Shown: piece after piece, positions 1 through 8,171 of the stretch
Layout of the letters: each line of letters starts with the position of its first letter
How positions within the stretch are numbered: position 1 is the stretch's first letter
Source: Actinomadura alba
Lineage (GTDB): Bacteria > Actinomycetota > Actinomycetes > Streptosporangiales > Streptosporangiaceae
Direction of reading: 5' to 3'
Assembly (NCBI RefSeq): GCF_014323705.1
Contig: NZ_JABVEC010000026.1
Coordinates: 37,075-101,074, forward strand
DNA: 64,000 nt
The notes under the pieces: generated by a model
Told to the model about the DNA's origin: nothing
The model's input: the letters and a program-made list of their open reading frames with translations, nothing else
Databases searched by the model: none
Translations under genes and position numbers: made by a program

Positions 1-7
1 TGCCGGT

Positions 8-808
8 TCACGGTCCGGCCGCGATGGCGCGGGCCGTACGGCGGTATGCGGTCATCGTGCAGCGGGTGCGCGACCAGGGGACGTGGTGCGGGCTGGAGCC
101 CACCCGCGTCCACCGACTGCTCAGGAGCTCGAAGAAGCCGTCGTCGGCGCAGTGACCACCCGGGCCCTCGCCGATGTAGATGAGCAGGTCGCCCCGGTAG
201 GCGGCGAGGGCGAGCGCGGCCCACGGGTCGTCCTGGGACGGCCAGCAGAGCAGCAGGGCACGGTCCGGATGGCGCCCGGCGGCGGTGTGGTCGCCCCGCA
301 GGGTCGTGACGTACTCGATGCCGTCGCTGTAGCCGTTGTCGGCCGGATCGCTCGGCTCGTACGCGAGGACGTCGATTCCGGCCTGCCGCGCCTGCCACGC
401 CCAGTAGCCGGAGCCCGCGCCGATCTCGACGAGCCCGCTGCGGCCCAGCATCCGGCCCAGCCACGCGATGTCGCCCGGCGAGGGGATCGCCCACGAGTAG
501 CGCTTCGTGAGCAGGTGATGGCCGACCGGCAGCCCTCGGGCGAAGCCGTCCGCGGCGACGCCCTCGCCGCCCTCGCCGGCTCCGACGGAGGGAAGCTGGC
601 GCACGAGCTGCCAGTAGGGATTGTCGACGCCCTCGCGAGTGGTCTGGTCGCCGGTGCTCCCCGCGATCGGGAAGGGCACCGGGCCGGCCGTCGGAGCGGT
701 GGATCCGAAGCCCGCCGTCCACCAGTGGTGGATCTCGGCGAGCTCTGCCGACACGGTCACGAGCGCCCCCTCGGCGGACTGACGCTGATGGTACGCCCCC
801 GTGGACAC
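8..808 (-). CDS. Class I SAM-dependent methyltransferase-like protein
   Basis: 266 residues with a GTG start. A glycine-rich motif I (VEIGAGSGYW, about residues 126-135) followed by an acidic strand end (AYEPSD) is the signature of a Rossmann-fold SAM methyltransferase. The N-terminal 110 residues carry no motif I recognise. The gene lies 12 bp downstream of the IclR regulator on the same strand, so the two are probably co-transcribed, and it may act with the divergent aromatic catabolic operon. The substrate cannot be told. The strong motif supports the fold; the role is unknown. Confidence 0.75.
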   Translation of the reverse strand: MSTGAYHQRQSAEGALVTVSAELAEIHHWWTAGFGSTAPTAGPVPFPIAGSTGDQTTREGVDNPYWQLVRQLPSVGAGEGGEGVAADGFARGLPVGHHLLTKRYSWAIPSPGDIAWLGRMLGRSGLVEIGAGSGYWAWQARQAGIDVLAYEPSDPADNGYSDGIEYVTTLRGDHTAAGRHPDRALLLCWPSQDDPWAALALAAYRGDLLIYIGEGPGGHCADDGFFELLSSRWTRVGSSPHHVPWSRTRCTMTAYRRTARAIAAGP

Positions 809-820
809 GCCCGCGCGGGC

Positions 821-1603
821 TCAGAGCTCGGCGTGGAGCAGCTGCTGGACGGCCTCCGCCGCCTGCAGCACCGTGGGCGCCAGCTCTCGCGCGGACTCCT
901 CCGTCGGCATGCGGCTGGACGGGACGACGACGGCGATCGCGGCCAGCGGAGCCCCGGTCACGTCGCGGAGCGCCACGGCGACGGCGCTGATGCCGCTCTC
1001 GCCCTCCTCGCTGTTGAGCGCGTACCCGTCCCGGCGGATCTCCTCGAGCTGCCGGGTCAGAACCTCCCAGTCGCTGATGGAGGCCGGCGTACGGGTGGCC
1101 AGGTCGCGGTCGCGATAGCGACGGTCGAGCTCCACGGGGGCCAGGCTGGCGAGGATCGCCTTGCCGCCCGCGGTGCAGTGCGCGGGCATGACCATCCCGG
1201 TCCGGTTGCCGACGCGCACCGACCGGGGGCTCTCCACGCAGTCCACGAAGCGGACGTTGCGGCCTTCGAGCAGGGACAGGCTGACCGTCTCGCGGGTCTG
1301 CTCGCGCAGCTCCTCGAGCACCGGTCTGGCCGACCTGCGGATGTCGATCCGCCCGATCGCGGCCAGGCCGATCTCGGTGAGCACCGGCCCGGGGCGGTAG
1401 GCGCCGTTGGGCTTGTCCTGCAGCACGAAGCCCCGCCGGCGCAGCGCGGTCAGCAGGCGGTGCGCGGTGGACCGGGCGACGCCGAGCAGGTCCGCAGCGT
1501 CGGCGACCCGCAGCACCTGCCGCTCCCCGATGAGTTCGAGCAGGCGGAGAGCGTTGTCCACCGAGCTTGATGCACCATCACCAGGGATCTGATTATTCGA
1601 CAT
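821..1603 (-). CDS. IclR family transcriptional regulator
   Basis: 260 residues. An N-terminal winged helix-turn-helix (AADLLGVARSTAHRLLTALR, about residues 36-55) is followed by the C-terminal effector-binding domain typical of IclR proteins, with the conserved stretch around HCTAGGKAILA. Length matches the family. It is transcribed divergently from the FAD monooxygenase operon across a 58-bp gap, so control of that aromatic catabolic operon, and of itself, is the simplest reading. IclR proteins often govern aromatic acid degradation and bind a pathway intermediate. The inducer is not visible here. Confidence 0.93.
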   Translation of the reverse strand: MSNNQIPGDGASSSVDNALRLLELIGERQVLRVADAADLLGVARSTAHRLLTALRRRGFVLQDKPNGAYRPGPVLTEIGLAAIGRIDIRRSARPVLEELREQTRETVSLSLLEGRNVRFVDCVESPRSVRVGNRTGMVMPAHCTAGGKAILASLAPVELDRRYRDRDLATRTPASISDWEVLTRQLEEIRRDGYALNSEEGESGISAVAVALRDVTGAPLAAIAVVVPSSRMPTEESARELAPTVLQAAEAVQQLLHAEL

Positions 1604-1612
1604 AAAGGAACT

Positions 1613-1640
1613 ATAGCTGGATCTACTTCTGATAGCTGGA
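1613..1640. promoter_or_regulatory. 9-bp direct repeat in the IclR/monooxygenase intergenic region
   Basis: The 9-mer ATAGCTGGA occurs at 1613-1621 and again at 1632-1640, a 19-bp period, inside the 58-bp gap between the divergent IclR gene and the catabolic operon. Its place makes it a candidate operator. IclR sites are usually palindromic, so the direct-repeat form is unusual; binding is inference only. Confidence 0.4.
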
Positions 1641-1661
1641 ATACCTCGTTACTGTGAGGCC

Positions 1662-2921
1662 ATGACGAGCAAAACCGCCGGTCACAACGACCCCCCGGTC
1701 ATCATCGTCGGCGCCGGGCCCGTCGGTATGACCGCGACCGCCATGCTGGCGCGTGAGGGCATCCCGGTCGTGCTGATCGAGGCCGAGCCGGTCCCCAAGA
1801 CCGACTGGCGGGCGTCGACCTTCCACGCCGCGACGCTCGAGCTGCTGGAACGGATCGAGATCACCGATCAGATGATCGCCGAGGGTCTCTCCGTGCCCAG
1901 GTACCAGTTCCGCGACCGCCGCGACGGCCTGGTCGCCGAGTTCGACCTGACGCTGCTGCGAGACGAGACGCCCTACCCCTTTCGGCTCCAGCTGAACCAG
2001 CAGCACCTCGTGCGCATGCTGTACGAGCGGCTGCGCACCGACGACAACGTCACGATGTTCTTCGGCAGCCGGGTCGACGAGGTCGCCGGCACGTCCGACG
2101 GCGCGACGGTGCTCATGGAGACCCCCACCGGCCCGGTCACTCTGCACGGCTCGTACGTGATCGGGGCGGACGGCGCGGGGAGCACCGTGCGGCAGTCGCT
2201 GAAGGTGGACTTCGCGGGCTACACCCACCCCGAACGCTTCCTCATCGCGAGCACCACGGCCGACATCAGTGCGCTCGTGCCCGGCATCGCCGAGGTCAAC
2301 TACGTCGCCGACCCGCAGGAGTGGCTGTTCATCCTGCGCACCCCAGAGTCCTGGCGAGCGGTCTGGCCGGTGCCACCCGAGGTCTCCCGCGAGACGGCGA
2401 CCAGCCCCGAGACCCTCCAGGCCCAGCTGCAGGGGCTCGCCCCGTGCCCGGGCGGCTATCCGATCGTGGACCACCAGATCTACAACGTGCACCAGCGGGT
2501 GGCCTCGACGTTCCGCGTCGGCAACGTCATGATCATCGGCGATGCCGCCCACATCAACAGCCCGATGGGCGGGGTCGGCCTCAACAGCGGCATCCACGAC
2601 GCCATGGACCTGACCAACCGGATCATCCGCGTCCTCGCCGGGACCGCCGAGCGGGAGAGCGAGCTCAGCACGTTCGCCGAGATCCGCCGTCGCGTCGCCA
2701 TCGAGTACGTCCAGGCGGACACGCGACGCAACACCGAACGGCTGGCCGAGACCGACGACGCGCGCCGTCGCGAGAACCAGGCCGAGATGCGGGCGATCGC
2801 GGGCGACCCCGACCGCGCCCGCGCCTGGATGCGCCGGGTCTCGCTGCTCGAGAGCGTGCGCCGGTTCGGCATCGGCACTCCCCCGCACGAGTACGAGAGC
2901 ATCCGCGCGGCCGCCGGGTGA
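1662..2921 (+). CDS. FAD-dependent aromatic monooxygenase (PHBH fold)
   Basis: 419 residues. Three flavin hydroxylase signatures are visible: the N-terminal dinucleotide motif GAGPVGMTATAML (about residues 16-28), the DG motif VIGADGAGSTVR (about 166-177) and the GD motif GDAAHINSPMGGVGLNSG near residue 293. This is the PheA/TfdB/MhpA type, which hydroxylates phenolic or aromatic acid rings using NAD(P)H and oxygen. It is the first gene of the operon and is followed by a gentisate-dioxygenase-like bicupin, so a hydroxybenzoate-to-gentisate hydroxylation is a reasonable inference. No C-terminal thioredoxin-like domain is present. Substrate is unproven. Confidence 0.88.
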   Translation: MTSKTAGHNDPPVIIVGAGPVGMTATAMLAREGIPVVLIEAEPVPKTDWRASTFHAATLELLERIEITDQMIAEGLSVPRYQFRDRRDGLVAEFDLTLLRDETPYPFRLQLNQQHLVRMLYERLRTDDNVTMFFGSRVDEVAGTSDGATVLMETPTGPVTLHGSYVIGADGAGSTVRQSLKVDFAGYTHPERFLIASTTADISALVPGIAEVNYVADPQEWLFILRTPESWRAVWPVPPEVSRETATSPETLQAQLQGLAPCPGGYPIVDHQIYNVHQRVASTFRVGNVMIIGDAAHINSPMGGVGLNSGIHDAMDLTNRIIRVLAGTAERESELSTFAEIRRRVAIEYVQADTRRNTERLAETDDARRRENQAEMRAIAGDPDRARAWMRRVSLLESVRRFGIGTPPHEYESIRAAAG

Positions 2922-2958
2922 CACCCGGGGCCGCGACAGCCGAGAAGGGATCATTCAG

Positions 2959-4041
2959 ATGACGGAAGAGCGCGCCGTCCCGGTCGACGAACTGGAGGCG
3001 TTGTACAAGGAGATCGCCGCCGCCGAGCTGCGACCGCTGTGGACCATCACCGAACAGCTGCTGACGCCCACCCCCCGGCCCAAGGCCGTGCCGTGGCTGT
3101 GGCCCGCCGCCGTGATGCGCCCGCTGGCGGAGCGCTCGATCGGGCTCGTACCGGTCGAGCGCGGCGGTGAGCGCAGGGTGCTGAGCCTGGTCAACCCGGG
3201 GCTCGGCGGGCAACCGTACGCCGCCGGCACGCTGTGGGGGGCGATCCAGGCTCTAGGCCCGCACGAGTCGGCACCGGCGCACCGGCACACCCCCGGCGCC
3301 ATCCGGTTCGTCCTCGAGGGAGAGGGCGTGTGGACGACCGTCGACGGGGACGCGTGCGAGATGCGTCCCGGAGACCTGATCCTGACCCCCGCCTGGAACT
3401 GGCACGACCACACCAACACCGGCGACGGGCCCATGTTCTGGTTCGACGGGCTCGACCTGCCGATGATCGAGGCCCTCGACGGCGTCTTCTTCGAGCCCCA
3501 CCCCGAACTGCGGCAGCCGGTGGCGGGCCGAAACGTCTCCGAGGGCGGGTACGCCGCCGCCGAGGGGAGGCTGACCCACGGCCAGGTGGCGGAGTCCCTC
3601 GACCCGGCACCCTCACCCCTGCTCGTCTACCGGTGGACCGACACCGACGCCGAGCTCGGCCGGCTCGCCGAGCGCACCGGCGACGCCATGGTCAGCGTGG
3701 AGTTCACCAATCCGCGGTCGGGCGCCAGCGCGCTGCCCACCCTGGCGTGCGCGATGCACCGGCTCGCCCCGGACCACTCGACCCTGCCGGTACGGCGCAG
3801 CGGCAACTCCATCTACGTCGTCCACCGGGGCACCGGCACGAGCGTCATCGCCGGGCAGCGTTTCGAATGGGAGCCGGGCGACATGTTCGTCGTTCCGTCC
3901 TGGGCACCCGTGGAGCATCGGGCCGAGACGCCCGCCGATCTGTTCACCCTGAGCGACAGCCCAGTGCTGCGCGCGCTCGGTATCCACCGCGAGCAGACCC
4001 TCGACTCCGCACAGACCGTCACCGGCATGTTCCGGCCCTGA
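2959..4041 (+). CDS. Gentisate 1,2-dioxygenase-like bicupin
   Basis: 360 residues with two cupin domains, the usual length and layout of gentisate 1,2-dioxygenases. The N-terminal cupin has an intact metal-binding set (HRH in SAPAHRHTPGAIRFVLEGEG and HDH in NWHDHTN); the C-terminal cupin (about residues 270-345) keeps the barrel but has fewer histidines. The family opens the ring of gentisate between C1 and C2 to give maleylpyruvate. A ring-hydroxylating flavoprotein lies just upstream and an FAH hydrolase 11 bp downstream, the expected next enzyme. Salicylate or 1-hydroxy-2-naphthoate dioxygenase activity is the main alternative. Confidence 0.87.
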   Translation: MTEERAVPVDELEALYKEIAAAELRPLWTITEQLLTPTPRPKAVPWLWPAAVMRPLAERSIGLVPVERGGERRVLSLVNPGLGGQPYAAGTLWGAIQALGPHESAPAHRHTPGAIRFVLEGEGVWTTVDGDACEMRPGDLILTPAWNWHDHTNTGDGPMFWFDGLDLPMIEALDGVFFEPHPELRQPVAGRNVSEGGYAAAEGRLTHGQVAESLDPAPSPLLVYRWTDTDAELGRLAERTGDAMVSVEFTNPRSGASALPTLACAMHRLAPDHSTLPVRRSGNSIYVVHRGTGTSVIAGQRFEWEPGDMFVVPSWAPVEHRAETPADLFTLSDSPVLRALGIHREQTLDSAQTVTGMFRP

Positions 4042-4052
4042 GGAGAACCCCT

Positions 4053-4919
4053 ATGAAGCTGGCCATCTTCGACGCGCTGCGGCTCGGCGCGGTCGACGGC
4101 GACACCGTCGTCGACGTCACCGAGGCCCTGCCCTGGCCGCACGACCCCGACGTGCTGACCGCCGGCTGGTGGCGCCGGCTCTGCCGGGACTTCGCCGAGA
4201 TCCGGCCCGATCTGGAGAAGGCGGCGAACGGCGGGCCCCGGCTTCCGCTGGACTCCGTACGGCTGCACGCCCCCGCGCTGAACCCGTCCAAGATCGTCGC
4301 CTGTGCGAGCAACTACTCCGCCCACGTGGAGGAGATGCACGAGGTGCAGCGGCGCACGCTCGGCCGCGTCGAGTCGTGGATGATGAACTTCGACGTCTTC
4401 CTCAAGGCGCCGTCGTCGATCTCCGGCCCCGCCGACGACATCGTGCTGCCACCCGAGATCGTCGCGGCCGGTGAGGAGATCCACCACGAGTCCGAGCTGG
4501 TGGTCGTCGTCGGCAGCGGCGGCAAGGACATCGACGAGGACGCCGCGCTGGGCCATGTCTTCGGCTACACCCTGGGGCTGGACATCACCGTACGCAGCGC
4601 GGCCGACCGGTCTCGCCGCAAGAGCTACGACACCTTCTCGCCGCTCGGCCCCTGGGTCACCACCGCCGACGAGGTCGGCGACCCCGGGGATCTCGACATC
4701 CTCCTGCTGGCGAACGGCGAGGAACGCCAGCGGGTCAACACCGCCACACTGATCACCAAGATCCCCGCCATCGTGTCGTACGCGTCCCGGATGATGACGC
4801 TGCTGCCCGGCGACGTCATCTTCACCGGCGCCCCGCCAGGAGTCGGACCCATCCGCCCCGGTGACCTGCTCGAGACGCGGATCAGCCGGCTCGGCGCGAT
4901 GACCCTGCGGGTCAGGTAG
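4053..4919 (+). CDS. Fumarylacetoacetate hydrolase family protein (fumarylpyruvate hydrolase-like)
   Basis: 288 residues. The ATG at 4053 follows a good ribosome site (AGGAG) just after the bicupin stop. The FAH domain shows the metal-ligand region HHESELVVVVGSGG and the later GYTLGLDIT and GDVIFTGAPPGVGP segments typical of the family. In gentisate pathways such enzymes hydrolyse fumarylpyruvate, or maleylpyruvate directly, to pyruvate and fumarate or maleate. No maleylpyruvate isomerase gene is visible in the window, so direct maleylpyruvate hydrolysis or an isomerase elsewhere must be assumed. Confidence 0.88.
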   Translation: MKLAIFDALRLGAVDGDTVVDVTEALPWPHDPDVLTAGWWRRLCRDFAEIRPDLEKAANGGPRLPLDSVRLHAPALNPSKIVACASNYSAHVEEMHEVQRRTLGRVESWMMNFDVFLKAPSSISGPADDIVLPPEIVAAGEEIHHESELVVVVGSGGKDIDEDAALGHVFGYTLGLDITVRSAADRSRRKSYDTFSPLGPWVTTADEVGDPGDLDILLLANGEERQRVNTATLITKIPAIVSYASRMMTLLPGDVIFTGAPPGVGPIRPGDLLETRISRLGAMTLRVR

Positions 4920-4930
4920 GCCGCCCGCCC

Positions 4931-6439
4931 ATGACGACGACACGAGACACCCGGGCGCACCTCGCGCCGGTGCTGGTGGCGGGCCGGGCCCGGCCCGCAC
5001 CCGGCGCGCCCGTGCACAACCCCGCCCGCCACGGCGAGATCGTCGGCGAGCACGCCCTCGCCACCGAATCGGACGTCGACGACGCCGTACGCGCCGCGCA
5101 CGCGGCCTTCGGCCGCTGGGCCCGGCTCGGCCCGCACGAGCGGGCCCGCCTGCTGCGCGGCGCGGCGGACGAGCTCGGCGGGCTGACCGCCGAACTTGCC
5201 ATGCTGCTGACCAGGGAACAGGGCAAGGTGCTCTGGGAGTCCCGGGTCGACGTCGGCGGCGCCGCGTACATCCTCGGCTACTACGCCGGCCTGGCCGGCG
5301 AACTCGACGGGGACCGGATCCTGCGCGAGGACGAGCGCGTCACCGTCCACGTCGGGCGGCGGCCGATGGGCGTCACCGGGGTGATCGTGCCCTGGAACTC
5401 GCCGGTCTATCTCTGTTTCCTCGGCATCGCGCCGGCCCTGCTGGCCGGCAACACGGTCGTCGTCAAGCCCTCGGAGTTCGCGCCGCTGGCGCTCGGAGAG
5501 GTGCTCGCGACGCTGGCCAGGCGCCTGCCCGAGGGCGTGGTCAACGTGGTGCCCGGGACCGGCGCCGAGGCGGGCGACGCGCTCGTACGGCATCCCCTCG
5601 TCCGCAAGGTGTTCTTCACCGGCTCGACCGGCACCGGCCGGCAGGTGCTGGCCGGCGCGGCGGGCAATCTCAAGAACGTCAGCCTGGAGCTGGGCGGCAA
5701 CGACCCGGCGCTGGTGCTCGAGAGCGCGCGGGTCACCGACACGCTGGTGCGCGAACTCGTGCGGGGCGTGTACGGGAACACCGGCCAGGTGTGCTTCAAC
5801 GTCAAGCGCATCTACGTGCACCGGTCGCGGTACGACGACTTCACCGACCGCTACCGCGCCGCCGCGGACGAGATCGTCGTGGGCGACGGGCTCGACCCGC
5901 GCTCGACGATGGGACCGCTGAACAACCGGGACCAGTTCGACAAGGTGACCGGCCTGATCGACCGTACCCGGGCGGCCGGCGCCACGGTGCACGAGCTCGG
6001 CCGCAAGCTCGACGCGGGCTCGTTCGGCGACGGGTACTTCCTGCTGCCGCACGTGGTGACCGATCTCGATCCGAACGCCGAGCTGGTGACCGACGAGCAG
6101 TTCGGGCCGGTGGTGCCGATCCTTCCCTTCGACGACGAGGACGACGCCGTGGACATGGCCAACGCCACCGAGTTCGGGCTCGGGGCATCGGTGTGGAGCG
6201 AGGACCGCGATCACGCTCTCGACGTGGCGCGGCGCATCCAGTCGGGCAGCGTGTTCCTCAACGTGCACCGGGTGGGCGCGTCCGCCGTCGACATGCCGTT
6301 CGGCGGGTTCAAGGGCAGCGGGATCGGCCGCGGACACGGGATCGCCGCTCTCGAGGCGTGCACCGAGCCGCAGACGATCGCCGACTGGCGGGACGTGTCC
6401 GGGCTGCCCGGACCGGGACCGGCCGGAGACGCGCGATGA
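4931..6439 (+). CDS. NAD(P)-dependent aldehyde dehydrogenase
   Basis: 502 residues, normal for the ALDH superfamily. Visible are the PWNSP cofactor-binding loop (about residue 156), the LELGGNDPAL glutamate motif (about 255), and the catalytic cysteine at residue 288 in TGQVCFNVKR. Its stop overlaps the start of the ThDP decarboxylase (ATGA), so the two are translationally coupled. That pairing matches the lower mandelate pathway, where benzoylformate decarboxylase yields benzaldehyde and an ALDH oxidises it to benzoate. The substrate is inferred from context only. Confidence 0.93.
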   Translation: MTTTRDTRAHLAPVLVAGRARPAPGAPVHNPARHGEIVGEHALATESDVDDAVRAAHAAFGRWARLGPHERARLLRGAADELGGLTAELAMLLTREQGKVLWESRVDVGGAAYILGYYAGLAGELDGDRILREDERVTVHVGRRPMGVTGVIVPWNSPVYLCFLGIAPALLAGNTVVVKPSEFAPLALGEVLATLARRLPEGVVNVVPGTGAEAGDALVRHPLVRKVFFTGSTGTGRQVLAGAAGNLKNVSLELGGNDPALVLESARVTDTLVRELVRGVYGNTGQVCFNVKRIYVHRSRYDDFTDRYRAAADEIVVGDGLDPRSTMGPLNNRDQFDKVTGLIDRTRAAGATVHELGRKLDAGSFGDGYFLLPHVVTDLDPNAELVTDEQFGPVVPILPFDDEDDAVDMANATEFGLGASVWSEDRDHALDVARRIQSGSVFLNVHRVGASAVDMPFGGFKGSGIGRGHGIAALEACTEPQTIADWRDVSGLPGPGPAGDAR

Positions 6440-8070
6440 CGGCGGGACCGACCACCGCGGACGCGGTGCTCGACGTGCTTCAGGCGTGGGGCGTCGACCG
6501 GGTGTTCATCTGCCCGGGCAGCACCGAGGCGGCCTTCCTCGACGCCACACTGCGCCGGCCGGACCTCGAGGTGGTGCTGACGACGCACGAGTCGGTGACG
6601 GTCGCGATGGCGGACGGTCACGCCCGTGCGACCGGCCGGCCCGCGGTGGCCTACCTGCACACCCATCTCGGGCTGGTCAACGGGCTGAGCCACCTCGACG
6701 CCGCCCGCATGGCACGTTCGCCGGTGATCGTGCTCAACGGTCTCAAGCCCGCGAGCGTCCAGTCGCACGGCGGCTTCACCACCCTGCCGGGCACGGGCGA
6801 GCTGGCCCGACCTTTCGTCAAGCGGCAGTGGCAGTCGCTGACCGCCGAAGGCGTGCCCGAGGACCTGACCGAGGCGCTGCGGCTGGCCACCGCCGAGCCG
6901 ACCGGCCCGGTGTGGCTGGGGCTGGCCCAGGACCTCATGGAGGCCCCCGCCACCGGTCCCGTACCGGACCCGGCCCGGCACCTCGTGGCGGCCCGCGTGG
7001 CACCCGACCCCGAACGGGTCAGCGCCGCCGCCCGACTGCTCACCGCCGCTCAGCGGCCCGTGCTCGTGGCCGGCGCCGAGGTGGCCCGCCACGGCGCCCA
7101 CCGGGACCTGGTGCGCCTGGCCGAGCGGACCGGCGCCGTCGTGTTCAACGAGGACCGGCGGAGCTTCGAGCGCCCGGCCTTCCCCACCGGCCACCCTCAG
7201 TACGCCGGCAACTACTCGGCCGCACACCCGGCGGCGGCCGGGGCCGATCTCGTGATGCTGCTCGGCTGCCGCTCGTTCATCGAGTTCGAGCCCGACCCCG
7301 CCCCCGCGACCCCTCCCGGCGCCAAGGTCGTGCACACGCACGTCGACGCGGCCGAGATCGGGCGGGTCGCCGCGGTCGACGTCGCGATCGTCGGCGACGA
7401 GTCCCTCATCGTCCGCGGGCTGCTGGACCGGGTGCCGGACGGCGCCGGGCCGGGACCGGAGCCGGCGACCGGCGTGCCGCGGCCCTGGGCTCCCGGGGAC
7501 GGCGATCACGCCACCGCGGCGGACGTCGCCGGAGCGCTGGCCGAGGTCATCGGTGCGCGGACCACCGTGGTCGAGGACGCCACCACCTCGGCGGGCGTCC
7601 TGCTGCGAACGCTGCCGCAACCATCGCCGATGTCCATCCTCACCACCGCCTCGGGCTCGCTCGGCTGGGGCATGGGCGCAGCGCTCGGCGTCCAGCTCGC
7701 CGCCCCGGACCGCGAAGTGATCGCGGTCGTCGGCGACGGCGTGTTCCAGTTCGGGCCACAGGCGCTGTGGGTGGCCAGGCGCTACGACCTCCCGGTCCTC
7801 TTCGTGGTGATCAACAACCGGTCGTACGCGGCGGTCGCCGCCGCCCTGCGCCGGTACGGCGGCCTCGCTGAACGCACCCGCACCTACCCGGGCAAGGACA
7901 TCGCCGGAGTGGACATCGCCGCCGTGGCCCGCGGATTCGGGCTGCCCGCCCGCCGCGTCACCCGGCCCGCCGACCTGCCGGGCGCGCTGAAGGAGTTCCT
8001 GAGCCGGCGCGAACCGGCCCTCATCGAGGTCCTCACCGACCCCGACGACCTCGGTGGCGCCCCGAGATGA
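6436..8070 (+). CDS. ThDP-dependent 2-oxoacid decarboxylase (benzoylformate decarboxylase-like)
   Basis: 544 residues. The start at 6436 overlaps the ALDH stop by 4 bp. The N-terminal PYR domain has the cofactor-activating glutamate E52 (TTHESVTVAMADGHA), a serine at S29 in CPGSTE and histidines 75 and 77 in YLHTHLG, resembling the Ser/His pair of benzoylformate decarboxylase. The C-terminal PP domain has the GDG...NN thiamine diphosphate motif (VVGDGVFQFG to VVINNRSYAA). The acetolactate synthase/BFDC superfamily is certain; aryl-glyoxylate as substrate is inferred from the coupled ALDH and the downstream aromatic enzymes. Oxalyl-CoA or other 2-oxoacid decarboxylase activity remains possible. 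Confidence 0.87.
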   Translation: MTAGPTTADAVLDVLQAWGVDRVFICPGSTEAAFLDATLRRPDLEVVLTTHESVTVAMADGHARATGRPAVAYLHTHLGLVNGLSHLDAARMARSPVIVLNGLKPASVQSHGGFTTLPGTGELARPFVKRQWQSLTAEGVPEDLTEALRLATAEPTGPVWLGLAQDLMEAPATGPVPDPARHLVAARVAPDPERVSAAARLLTAAQRPVLVAGAEVARHGAHRDLVRLAERTGAVVFNEDRRSFERPAFPTGHPQYAGNYSAAHPAAAGADLVMLLGCRSFIEFEPDPAPATPPGAKVVHTHVDAAEIGRVAAVDVAIVGDESLIVRGLLDRVPDGAGPGPEPATGVPRPWAPGDGDHATAADVAGALAEVIGARTTVVEDATTSAGVLLRTLPQPSPMSILTTASGSLGWGMGAALGVQLAAPDREVIAVVGDGVFQFGPQALWVARRYDLPVLFVVINNRSYAAVAAALRRYGGLAERTRTYPGKDIAGVDIAAVARGFGLPARRVTRPADLPGALKEFLSRREPALIEVLTDPDDLGGAPR

Positions 8071-8171
8071 CGAAGGCCAGCGGACACGGGCCGTGGATCT
8101 CATGCCGCGCACGGCCCGGTCCCGGCGACCCGGCGGCGGGCTTGGGAACGTCTTGAACCACTGCCGCCCCT

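Noticed and set aside
83..1570. 495-residue open frame on the plus strand
   Set aside because: Antisense shadow of the methyltransferase and IclR genes; Arg/Gly/Ala-rich with no motif.
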